Part shown: positions 14,886 to 22,638 of the stretch, one piece after another
Layout of the letters: the number at the start of each line of letters is the position of its first letter
Position numbering within the stretch: the first letter of the stretch is position 1
Origin: RUG12395 sp045541735
GTDB taxonomy: Bacteria; Bacillota; Clostridia; Oscillospirales; CAG-272
Assembly: GCA_045541735.1 (NCBI GenBank)
Contig: JAZQJQ010000085.1
Location: 1 to 24,310, forward strand
Reading direction: 5' to 3'
Length of the DNA stretch: 24,310 nucleotides
The notes under the pieces: generated by a model
What the model saw: the letters and a program-made list of their open reading frames with translations, nothing else
The model's database searches: none
What the model was told of the DNA's origin: nothing
Program-made: the position numbers and the translations under genes

Positions 14886-17800
14886 CAGAAAAATCTCCGT
14901 TCTTGTTGTCGAAATCTCCCACGTTGAGGGAGATGACCTTGGATACGCCCTGCTCGGGCATCGTTACACCGTACATACGGTCTGCCGCCTCCATGGTTCC
15001 GCGGCGGTGGGTAATGAGGATGAACTGTGTCTCCTCTGAGAAATTTTTGATATATTCCGCAAAGCGGGCAACGTTTACCTCGTCAAGCGCACTTTCGATC
15101 TCGTCGAAAATGCAGAAGGGAGAGGGATTTACCTTGAGCACCGCAAACAGAAGCGCAATGGCAACAAAACTCTGCTCACCGCCCGAAAGGAGGGAGAGGC
15201 TCTTTACTATCTTGCCGGGGGGCGCCGCCTTTATGTCGATGCCGCTTTCAAGTATATTCTCGGGATCGGTCAGCAGAAGCTCTGCGTGTCCGCCGCCGAA
15301 CAGCTCGTTAAATACCTCGCCGAAGAAGCCGTTAACACGTTCAAAGGTATCAATAAAGCGGCGCTTCATTTCTCCTTCTACGGAAGCGATAAAGTCCGTC
15401 AGCTTGGTTCTCGCCTCGACAAGATCGTTATACTGAGTTGAAAGCTCGTCGTAGCGCGCCTTTACCTGCGCAAACTCCTCTATTGCGGAAACGTTAACGT
15501 TTCCGAGTGCCTTCATCTGATTTTTCAGCTTCTTCTGGAGTGCGACCGTCTCCGGCTTCGTCTCCTCCGTAAGCTTGGGATATCCGAGCGCGACAGCCTG
15601 AGAATAAGTAAGCTGATATTCCTCGGCAAGCTGCTCCGTCAGGCGCTCGCGAAGCTCGGTAAGCCTGTGCGCCTTCTCTTCGTTTTTGGTATGTGTGCGG
15701 AAGATGAGCTCCTTTTCCGCATTCTTATCCTTAATGCGGCGGTAAAGCTCGTTCTGCCTCTTTTCAAATTCCGTGCCGTCCGCTTCAAGCGCGCTTCTGT
15801 TCTCCGCAAGCGCGGTCCGCATATTCATAACGCTCTCTGCATTTTGGCGGTTGAGCTTCCTGCCATCTTCAAGCGAGCGGAGTGTGCTGAGATACTCTCC
15901 CCTTCTGCTCTCTCCTATCTCGAGCTCGCGCTCTATCTCATCTGCGCGTTTATCGAGATTAAGCTTTGAAAGCGTAATGTTTTCCGCATCTCTTCTCTTT
16001 TCCGCAAGCGCGATAAGTGCGGCGCTTTCCTTTTCCCTGAGCATTTCCTTTTCGTCCTGCTCAGCATTAAGCGCAACGTACTTTTCCTCACGGAGCTTCA
16101 GTACGCTGTCGATAGTCTGCTGCTGTTTTTCGGCTTCAGCGCGCAATTTTTCGGCTTCTGCCGCGGCATTTACGCGCATATCGGACATCCTGTCCATATC
16201 GGCGCGGAGCTTTTTAAGTATGCTTTGTGCCGATTCAGCCTTTGCCTTCGCTGCCTCCACAGAGCTCTTTTCCGCTCCGCCTAGGGCAAGCATCATCTCT
16301 CTGTCCTCCCGCAGTCTTGCGGCGCTGCGCTCGGCTTCGGAGATCTTCTTGGTAAGCTCGCCTGCCTCAGCCGTAAGCTTTTCGTAACGCTCGTTTTCGG
16401 CATCCGCTCCCTTACGGAGCTTTTCTATCTGTGCGGGGCGCGAGAGCATTCCGTTTCCGCCTCCGCGCACGGAACCTCCCGTAAAACTTCCGCCCGGGTT
16501 GACTACCTGTCCGTCCAGCGTTACCGCCTTTATGCGGTATTTTTGGCTCTTTGCCGCCTCGGTAGCACTCTCAAGATCTGTAAAAATAAGCGTTCTTGCA
16601 AGGAAGCGGGAAAGTATATCTCGGTACATCGGATCGCAGTCTACGAGCTCGTCCGCACGTCCGATACAGCCCTTGCACTTCTGAGCCTGAGTCTGCTCGT
16701 AAGTCTCCTCCTGCGGTGTAACGGAGCTGACGGGGCAGAACGTAGCACGTCCCGCGTTGTTGTGCTTCAGGTAATAGATGGCATCCCTTGCCGTTTCTTC
16801 GTTATCAACTACGATATTCTGTATATTTGCGGCAAGCGCGGTCTCTATCGCAGTATTATGCTCTGGTCTTGCAAAAATAAGCTTTGAAAGCGGTCCGTAG
16901 ACCTTACCCGCCGTCTTAAAGCTGCCGTTAGCGTAATCCTGCATAACTGTACGCACGGCGGAGCTGTAACCCTCGAAATGCTCCTCCATCTTTTCAAGCG
17001 CATCGGCACGCTCCTTCTGCGCGTCGCGGCTTGCGGCGGCACCGTATGCTTCGGTGCTTACCTTTTTTTCCTTTTCCGCAAGAGAAGCTCTCAGTTCTTC
17101 AAGCTCGGCTATATCAAGCGCGCATTTTTCCGCGCGCTCCTCGTATTTTTTAACGGTTTTCTCGGCAGCCTCCGCTTCCCTGAAGAAGCGCTCCGCTTCC
17201 TCCTCGCGGACCTTTATCTCCTCTGCAGTGGTCTTTTCCGCGTCCTTGTCGGTCTCCAGACCGTTTTCAAGCACGCCGAGGCGCACAGCGCCCTCATTTT
17301 GTATCTTTTCAAGCTCAGAAAGCGATTCAAGCAGCTCGCGGATCTCGGTGTTAAGTCCGCCGATACGCTCGTCGGTAAGTCTCTGCTTTTCCGCAAGCAT
17401 AGCATACTCGGCTTCAAGGCGGGTTATCTCCGCACGGGCGGTCTCGGATGCTTTTTCCGCGTCCTTTATGTCCGCTTCTGTCTTTTGAAGGGCACTCTCG
17501 CCGTCTGCCTTTGCTTTATCCGCAAGGGCGATAAGCGCAAGAGTATGCTCTGTTTCGTTTTCGGAAAGCTTGAATTCGGATTCCAGGCGGGCGATAAGTC
17601 CGTCCTTTTCCCTTATCTGCTCAAGCAGCTTTTCGGATTCAAGCTTGGTCTTCTGCGCATCCTCGAAAAGCTTATCGTACTGCCTTTCAAGACCCTTTAC
17701 GGTGTCTTCTGCCATTTCAAGCTCGTGCGCGGAGACGGCAAGCGCCTTGGCGGCTGCTTCCTCCTCGCTGTTCATATTGTCGGTATCGTAAAGCCATACG

Positions 17801-18489
17801 GAAACGTCTGCGCGCTTCTTTTCCTCGTAAAACTCAAGATACTTGCGCGCCTTTTCCGCATCTCTTTCAAGGGGACCGACACGCGCTTCAAGCTCGGTTA
17901 TAACGTCGGAAAGACGAAGCATATTTGCCTCAGTCTCGGCAAGCTTTCTTTCGCTGTCGTTTTTGCGGTAGCGGTATTTTGCAATTCCTGCCGCTTCCTC
18001 AAAGATATTACGTCTGTCCTCACTCTTTTTTGAAAGTATCTCGGATATCTTACCCTGACCTATGATCGAATATCCGTCTCTGCCGATACCCGTGTTCATA
18101 AACAGCTCGTGAATATCACGCAGGCGGCACTGTTTGCGGTTGAGATAATACTCGCTGTCTCCGCTTCTGTAATATCTTCTCGTTACGGATATCTCCTCGT
18201 AAGGAGAATCGATGCGGTGCATCGTATCGCTGTTATCGAAGGTAACGGTTACCTCGGCAAAACTCATAGGGCGGCGCGTGTCCGCTCCGCCGAAGATAAC
18301 GTCCTCCATCTTTGTGCCTCGGATGTTCTTGGAGGACATCTCTCCAAGCACCCAGCGCATAGCATCGGAAATATTTGATTTTCCGCTTCCGTTAGGTCCT
18401 ATAACGACCGTAGCTCCGCGCTCAAAGTTGAGCAGCGTACGGTTGGGGAAGGATTTGAAGCCGTGCAGTTCAAGTGATTTGAGATACAA
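14872..18489 (-). CDS. smc: Chromosome segregation ATPase SMC, TTG start
   Basis: This 1205-aa SMC is full length. The head N-half has Walker A GPNGSGKS (31-38) and the QGKISEIL stretch near 145. Coiled coils span about 165-495 and 685-1020, and the hinge lies at about 500-685, ending in GGSFTGGSVRGGG. The C-terminal head has the ABC signature LLSGGEQ (1100-1106) and Walker B FCIFDEIESALDE with Asp1129-Glu1130. It forms the ring-shaped condensin with ScpA/ScpB. The start is TTG at 18489. GGAGG (18497-18501) stands seven bases upstream, no in-frame ATG exists before the upstream stop, and the protein starts with the usual YLKSLELHGFKSF. A promoter lies 70-100 bp upstream. The 3' end overlaps ftsY by 14 nt. 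Confidence 0.98.
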   Translation of the reverse strand: MYLKSLELHGFKSFPNRTLLNFERGATVVIGPNGSGKSNISDAMRWVLGEMSSKNIRGTKMEDVIFGGADTRRPMSFAEVTVTFDNSDTMHRIDSPYEEISVTRRYYRSGDSEYYLNRKQCRLRDIHELFMNTGIGRDGYSIIGQGKISEILSKKSEDRRNIFEEAAGIAKYRYRKNDSERKLAETEANMLRLSDVITELEARVGPLERDAEKARKYLEFYEEKKRADVSVWLYDTDNMNSEEEAAAKALAVSAHELEMAEDTVKGLERQYDKLFEDAQKTKLESEKLLEQIREKDGLIARLESEFKLSENETEHTLALIALADKAKADGESALQKTEADIKDAEKASETARAEITRLEAEYAMLAEKQRLTDERIGGLNTEIRELLESLSELEKIQNEGAVRLGVLENGLETDKDAEKTTAEEIKVREEEAERFFREAEAAEKTVKKYEERAEKCALDIAELEELRASLAEKEKKVSTEAYGAAASRDAQKERADALEKMEEHFEGYSSAVRTVMQDYANGSFKTAGKVYGPLSKLIFARPEHNTAIETALAANIQNIVVDNEETARDAIYYLKHNNAGRATFCPVSSVTPQEETYEQTQAQKCKGCIGRADELVDCDPMYRDILSRFLARTLIFTDLESATEAAKSQKYRIKAVTLDGQVVNPGGSFTGGSVRGGGNGMLSRPAQIEKLRKGADAENERYEKLTAEAGELTKKISEAERSAARLREDREMMLALGGAEKSSVEAAKAKAESAQSILKKLRADMDRMSDMRVNAAAEAEKLRAEAEKQQQTIDSVLKLREEKYVALNAEQDEKEMLREKESAALIALAEKRRDAENITLSKLNLDKRADEIERELEIGESRRGEYLSTLRSLEDGRKLNRQNAESVMNMRTALAENRSALEADGTEFEKRQNELYRRIKDKNAEKELIFRTHTKNEEKAHRLTELRERLTEQLAEEYQLTYSQAVALGYPKLTEETKPETVALQKKLKNQMKALGNVNVSAIEEFAQVKARYDELSTQYNDLVEARTKLTDFIASVEGEMKRRFIDTFERVNGFFGEVFNELFGGGHAELLLTDPENILESGIDIKAAPPGKIVKSLSLLSGGEQSFVAIALLFAVLKVNPSPFCIFDEIESALDEVNVARFAEYIKNFSEETQFILITHRRGTMEAADRMYGVTMPEQGVSKVISLNVGDFDNKNGDFSDGIS

Positions 18490-18496
18490 TTTCCAA

Positions 18497-18501
18497 CCTC
18501 C
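18497..18501 (-). promoter_or_regulatory. Strong ribosome binding site for the TTG start of smc
   Basis: GGAGG on the minus strand is followed by a 7-nt spacer and TTG at 18489. It is the only start-site signal before the SMC N-terminus, so it fixes the non-ATG start. Confidence 0.75.
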
Positions 18502-18530
18502 GAGGGTAAAGACTTGTAAGGATGCTTCGC

Positions 18531-19544
18531 TTATTTGTCAGATAATACTTTAACTTTTATATTATATCCTATAATGTCAGTTTTTTCAATAACCCTCAAC
18601 GTATTAAATATGAATTTTTCTTTAATTTTCCTTGTATTTTCTTTCCTATGGCCACACATTTTGGATGTTTGCCCGACTCCTACCTCGATCACCGCATCGC
18701 CTCCGCACGCCCCGATAGCGGTAAAGGCTTCGCATGCCCGTCTGAGAAAAACGCGGGACATTGCCCTTTCCCCCATATCGGGAGCGCTCGGCCCCGCAAC
18801 AGCGCGCCTCAGTCCCTCGCTTTCGCAAAGACCTACGCGCAGTACTCTTACGCCGTGCCTGTCGAATATCTCCAGCACGTCCGCCGTGCGCTCGGCTGCA
18901 CTCTCATCATCAAGCGGAATATACTCCCCGCGCTCGTACATACGGCAAAGCTCGGTATTCGGGAAAACGACAGTAGGATAAACGCGCGCCTCATCCGCAC
19001 CCATAGCACAGATAAATTCCGCAGTGCTTCTTTCATTTTCTCCGCTTGAACCGGGTAATCCTATCATCATCTGACCCCCGAGGCGCAGACCTCGCTCCTT
19101 TATCATACGGCACGCACGCTCCGTGTCAGACACCGTATGCCCTCTCCTGCAAAGCGAAAGAACGGCGTCGTCCGCGCTCTGCACACCAAGCTCCACGGCA
19201 TTAAAGCCGTAACGGGTGAGCAGATCGAGTATTGCGCCGTTTACGTAATCGGGGCGGGTCGAGCAGCGCAAGCTGCCGACTCCGCCCTTATCGGTATATT
19301 CCTTGCCGAGGGCGCAGAGGCTGAGGAAAAGTCCCCTGTCAATGCCCGTAAAAGAACCGCCGAAGAAGGCTATCTCCTTTTCGGCTTCTGCAGGAACGCA
19401 CGCAAGTATCTCCTCTATCTCCCTGCGCGCGCCCTCAATATCAAAGCTTTTGTGTCCCGATATCTGCCTCTGGTCGCAAAAAACGCAATCGTTGGGACAT
19501 CCCAAATGAGGAACAAATACGGGAATGTTTACGTGTTTTTTCAT
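18531..19544 (-). CDS. Elp3-like radical SAM protein
   Basis: This 337-aa radical SAM enzyme has the 4Fe-4S motif CPNDCVFC (Cys16, Cys20, Cys23) after VPHLG. The SAM-binding glycine stretch AFFGGSFTG, ELGVQS and GLRLGGQMMIGLPG are typical of the Elp3-like (COG1243) group. The acetyltransferase half of true Elp3 is missing, and a short C-terminal tail (VGQTSKMCGHRKENTRKIKEK) closes the protein. In Clostridia a member of this group is often found between rnc and smc, and its substrate is unknown to me; tRNA or rRNA modification is a guess from Elp3 kinship. The ATG at 19544 overlaps the rnc stop (ATGA) and lacks a clear ribosome site, suggesting coupling. Its last 110 bp are strongly AT-rich and contain the smc promoter. 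Confidence 0.88.
   Translation of the reverse strand: MKKHVNIPVFVPHLGCPNDCVFCDQRQISGHKSFDIEGARREIEEILACVPAEAEKEIAFFGGSFTGIDRGLFLSLCALGKEYTDKGGVGSLRCSTRPDYVNGAILDLLTRYGFNAVELGVQSADDAVLSLCRRGHTVSDTERACRMIKERGLRLGGQMMIGLPGSSGENERSTAEFICAMGADEARVYPTVVFPNTELCRMYERGEYIPLDDESAAERTADVLEIFDRHGVRVLRVGLCESEGLRRAVAGPSAPDMGERAMSRVFLRRACEAFTAIGACGGDAVIEVGVGQTSKMCGHRKENTRKIKEKFIFNTLRVIEKTDIIGYNIKVKVLSDK
18561..18589 (-). promoter_or_regulatory. Probable sigma-A promoter of smc and downstream genes
   Basis: On the minus strand, TTGAAA (18589-18584) is followed by a 17-bp spacer and a perfect TATAAT (18566-18561). The predicted start near 18554 gives a leader of about 65 nt before the TTG start of smc. The site lies in the AT-rich 3' end of the radical SAM gene and marks the only large gap of the operon. 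Confidence 0.65.
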
Positions 19545-20269
19545 AACTGACCGAATAATTGAAGCGCCTCTTTAGCCGCTTGTTGTTCCGCCTCGCGGCG
19601 CGATCTGCCGACACCCTTGCCGATGACGTTGCCCGTAAGACGCGCCTCTACCTCGAATATCTTTCTGTGATCGGGACCCGTTTCAGATACCGTTATGTAT
19701 TCAAGCTTCTCGCCCGCAACGCTTTGCACTATCTGCTGGAGCGCCGTTTTGTAATCTGAGGTAAGAGCGCCGCCCTTTGTCTCTTCTATCCTTTTTTCAA
19801 GGAAAGGAACAACGAATCCGCCTACTGTAGCAAGTGCATCCTTGCCCGTTTCCGTTGCATCAAGATACATTGCTGCTATAAGCGCCTCAAACGCATCCGC
19901 AAGTATGGATTTTCTTTCACGCCCGTTTGTTGCTTCCTCTCCCTTTCCCAAACGGAGATAAGCGCCAAGACCTATCCCGCGGGCATATATATCAAGTGCA
20001 TCCTCGCAAACGGCAAAAGCGCGGAGCTTTGTAAGCTCGCCCTCGGGACGGCGGGCAAGATCCCTGAAAAGATACTCGCCAGATATAAGCTGAAGCACCG
20101 AATCGCCTAAAAACTCGAGGCGCTCGTTGCACAACGTATGCCATGGGTCTCCCGCAGGCAGCTCGTTTGAAAACGAGGAATGCGTAAGCGCAAGACGTAA
20201 TTTTTCTTTATCCGCAAACACGTACCCGATCTTTGTTTCAAGCTTGCCGTAATCCTCGGAATGAAGCAT
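19541..20269 (-). CDS. rnc: Ribonuclease III
   Basis: This 242-aa endonuclease cleaves double-stranded RNA and processes the rRNA precursor. The catalytic domain (1-155) has the signature NERLEFLGDSVL with Glu52 and Asp56, and the second metal cluster ADAFEALIAA with Asp125 and Glu128. The C-terminal dsRNA-binding domain (about 170-240) shows DYKTALQQIVQ, GPDHRKIFEV and SRREAEQQAAKEAL. The ATG at 20269 lies 2 nt after the plsX stop, with AAGGA six bases upstream, and the stop overlaps the next ATG by 4 nt. Many Firmicutes carry acpP between plsX and rnc; it is absent here. Confidence 0.97.
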   Translation of the reverse strand: MLHSEDYGKLETKIGYVFADKEKLRLALTHSSFSNELPAGDPWHTLCNERLEFLGDSVLQLISGEYLFRDLARRPEGELTKLRAFAVCEDALDIYARGIGLGAYLRLGKGEEATNGRERKSILADAFEALIAAMYLDATETGKDALATVGGFVVPFLEKRIEETKGGALTSDYKTALQQIVQSVAGEKLEYITVSETGPDHRKIFEVEARLTGNVIGKGVGRSRREAEQQAAKEALQLFGQL

Positions 20270-20271
20270 AT

Positions 20272-21300
20272 CTATCCTTCCTTCGTGTCGTTTTTACTTT
20301 CTTCCGTTTTTTTCACCGCGTAACGCGCCATCTCGGGTATAACGCCCGAGGAAACAACGGTCATCGCCTGCCTTACCGCATTTTTAATTGCGTGCGCATC
20401 GGAAGAACCGTGTGCCTTTATTACGGGTTTGGAGATACCAAGCAGAGGCGCTCCCCCGTACTCTGATGCGGAAAACTCGGTCTTCAGCCTTTTAAGCTTA
20501 GGTTTCATAACAAGGGCGGATGCTTTCGTTATAACGTCCTGCATCATCGTTTCCTTTAGCCGGGCGAACATATAACTTCCGAGTCCCTCGCAAAGCTTCA
20601 ATACCACGTTGCCTGAAAAGCCGTCGGCAACCAGCACGTCACAGGGCGAATACGGAACTTCCCTTGCCTCGACGTTACCGATGAAGTTTATATTTTCGTT
20701 CTCTGATAGGCACTTATAGGCTTCTACGCGCATCTCACCGCCCTTGGTCGGCTCTGCACCGTTATTTAAAAGTCCGACGCGCGGCGAATGCCTGCCGAGC
20801 ATCTTTTCCGCGTAAACGGAGCCCATTACGGCGAACTGCACAGCATCATCCGCACTTATCTCCGGATTTGCACCCGCATCAAGCAGCAAAAACGGCGGTG
20901 TAAAGGGCAGTACCGTTCCGATGGCGGCACGGCGCACTCCCTTTATTTTTCTTACTATCAGCGTTGCTCCCGCAACGAGCGCACCGGTGTTACCTGCCGA
21001 AACAAAGGCATCTCCCTTGCCCTCGGCAAGCATCTTCAGACCGAGCGCCATGGAGGAATCTTTCTTTTCTCGCATAACGCTGAGCGCGCTGTCCTCCATA
21101 TCGATGACCTGAGGCGCGTGGCAGATCTCCAATCTTGAGAGATCAAGACCGCAATCCCTTGCCACAGTGTCTATTATCTCCGCGTTGCCGCACACGGCGA
21201 TATCCGCGGGGAACGCTTGCGCCGCCTCGATCGCGCCGCGGATAAGCTCCTCCGGAGCATTGTCGCCGCTCATTACGTCGATTACTATCTTCATAATCAT
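20272..21300 (-). CDS. plsX: Phosphate acyltransferase PlsX
   Basis: This 342-aa enzyme makes acyl-phosphate from acyl-ACP, the first step of PlsX/PlsY phospholipid synthesis, at the cytoplasmic side of the membrane. Characteristic parts are the N-terminal IVIDVMSGDNAPEE (the usual DAMGGDxAP with substitutions), SAGNTGALVAGAT, LLDAGANPE, LLNNGAEPTKG and VADGFSGNVVLK. The C-terminal tail is lysine- and glutamate-rich. The first ATG (21300) follows the trmFO stop directly (TAAATG); a second ATG two codons later is equally possible because neither has a clear ribosome site. Coupling to trmFO is likely. Confidence 0.97.
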   Translation of the reverse strand: MIMKIVIDVMSGDNAPEELIRGAIEAAQAFPADIAVCGNAEIIDTVARDCGLDLSRLEICHAPQVIDMEDSALSVMREKKDSSMALGLKMLAEGKGDAFVSAGNTGALVAGATLIVRKIKGVRRAAIGTVLPFTPPFLLLDAGANPEISADDAVQFAVMGSVYAEKMLGRHSPRVGLLNNGAEPTKGGEMRVEAYKCLSENENINFIGNVEAREVPYSPCDVLVADGFSGNVVLKLCEGLGSYMFARLKETMMQDVITKASALVMKPKLKRLKTEFSASEYGGAPLLGISKPVIKAHGSSDAHAIKNAVRQAMTVVSSGVIPEMARYAVKKTEESKNDTKEG

Positions 21301-22638
21301 TTAAGCACGGCTTGCCAGCTCTTCGGCAATTCCGTCAACTATCTCGATCGCTCGGGCGGCAAGAGCTTCGTTCTTTGCCTTTTTTCCGCCCTTTACCCTC
21401 TTATCAAGGGGTGCTATTATTCCGAAATTCACGTTCATCGGATCAAATCTGCCGTTAGAGCCGCGGCTTACGTAACAGCCGAGCGCTCCTATTGCAGTCT
21501 TATCGGTTAAGTCGGGGCATTTTTCCCCTCTAAGCATAAAAGCGGCATCCATACCTGCAAGCATACCGCTTGCGGCAGATTCGATATATCCCTCAACACT
21601 CGTCATCTGACCTGCAAACCAAAGCGGTCTGCCATCGGTAACACGGTAATGCTTATCAAGGAGTCCGGGGGAATTGAGGTAGGTATTGCGGTGCATAACA
21701 CCGAAGCGGAAAAACTCCGCATTTTCAAGTCCCGGTATCATACGGAACACTCTCTTCTGCTCGGGGATGGCAAGATGTGTCTGAAATCCGACCATATTGT
21801 ACATAGTGCCGTTCTTGTCGTCCCGTCTCAGCTGAACTACGGCATAGTACTCCTTGCCCGTTTTGGGATCGGGAAGACCAACAGGCTTCAAGGGTCCGAA
21901 ACGAAGCGTATCCTCACCCCTCGACGCCATTACCTCAACGGGCATACAGCCCTCGAAAACGTTCGGCTTCTTCTGCGCCTCGCTGTCAAACTCATGAAGC
22001 TCGGCAGTGCGCGCACCGAGAAGCTCGCGAAGAAAAGCAAGATACTCGTCCTTCTCCATCGGGCAATTGATGTAATCCGCATCGCCCTTGCCGTAGCGCG
22101 AGGCAAAGAAAGCCTTTTCCATATCTACGGTGGAAAAATCGACGATGGGCGCAGCAGCATCAAAGAAGTTGAGAGTAGACGCGCCGAACTCACCCGATAT
22201 CCAACGGGCAAGCGGATCGCTTGTAAGCGGTCCCGTTGCAATGATAAGCGGATTTTCGCTTATTCCGTCCGTCTTTTCCTCGGATATTATGTCAATATTG
22301 GGGTTGGTCTTCAGCTTTTCGGTTATATAATCGGAAAAGCCGAAGCGGTCCACCGCAAGCGCTCCGCCCGCGGGAACACGGCACGCATACGCCGCTTCCA
22401 TAACTATGGAGCCGAGGCGACGCATCTCTTCTTTTAAGAGTCCGACGGCGTTTGAAAGGCTGTCGGAGCGCAGGGAGTTGGAGCACACAAGCTCCGCAAA
22501 GCCGCCGTAGGTGTGTGCAGGAGTGCGTTTTTCCGGCTTCATTTCGTAAAGGCGCACGTGAGCGCCGTATTTTGCCGCCTGCCACGCCGCCTCCGCACCC
22601 GCAAGGCCTGCGCCGTAAATATCTATGGTATTACTCAT
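21301..22638 (-). CDS. trmFO: Folate/FAD-dependent tRNA (uracil-5-)-methyltransferase TrmFO
   Basis: This 445-aa flavoenzyme makes 5-methyluridine at position 54 of tRNA using methylenetetrahydrofolate. The FAD-binding motif GAGLAGAEAA (9-18) opens the protein. The two catalytic cysteines expected in TrmFO are visible as Cys52 in LVCSNSLRSD and Cys231 in EGCMPVEVMA. LRFGPLKPVGL, QLRRDD and the C-terminal GQMTSVEGYIESAASG complete the family pattern. Length matches B. subtilis TrmFO (about 435). The ATG at 22638 overlaps the topA stop by 8 nt, and the ribosome site is weak. The topA-trmFO pair is common in Firmicutes and supports the assignment. Confidence 0.97.
   Translation of the reverse strand: MSNTIDIYGAGLAGAEAAWQAAKYGAHVRLYEMKPEKRTPAHTYGGFAELVCSNSLRSDSLSNAVGLLKEEMRRLGSIVMEAAYACRVPAGGALAVDRFGFSDYITEKLKTNPNIDIISEEKTDGISENPLIIATGPLTSDPLARWISGEFGASTLNFFDAAAPIVDFSTVDMEKAFFASRYGKGDADYINCPMEKDEYLAFLRELLGARTAELHEFDSEAQKKPNVFEGCMPVEVMASRGEDTLRFGPLKPVGLPDPKTGKEYYAVVQLRRDDKNGTMYNMVGFQTHLAIPEQKRVFRMIPGLENAEFFRFGVMHRNTYLNSPGLLDKHYRVTDGRPLWFAGQMTSVEGYIESAASGMLAGMDAAFMLRGEKCPDLTDKTAIGALGCYVSRGSNGRFDPMNVNFGIIAPLDKRVKGGKKAKNEALAARAIEIVDGIAEELASRA

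Noticed and set aside
18570..18575. TATAAT on the plus strand near the end of the radical SAM gene
   Set aside because: No -35 at usable spacing and no plus-strand gene downstream; the minus-strand promoter beside it is far better supported.
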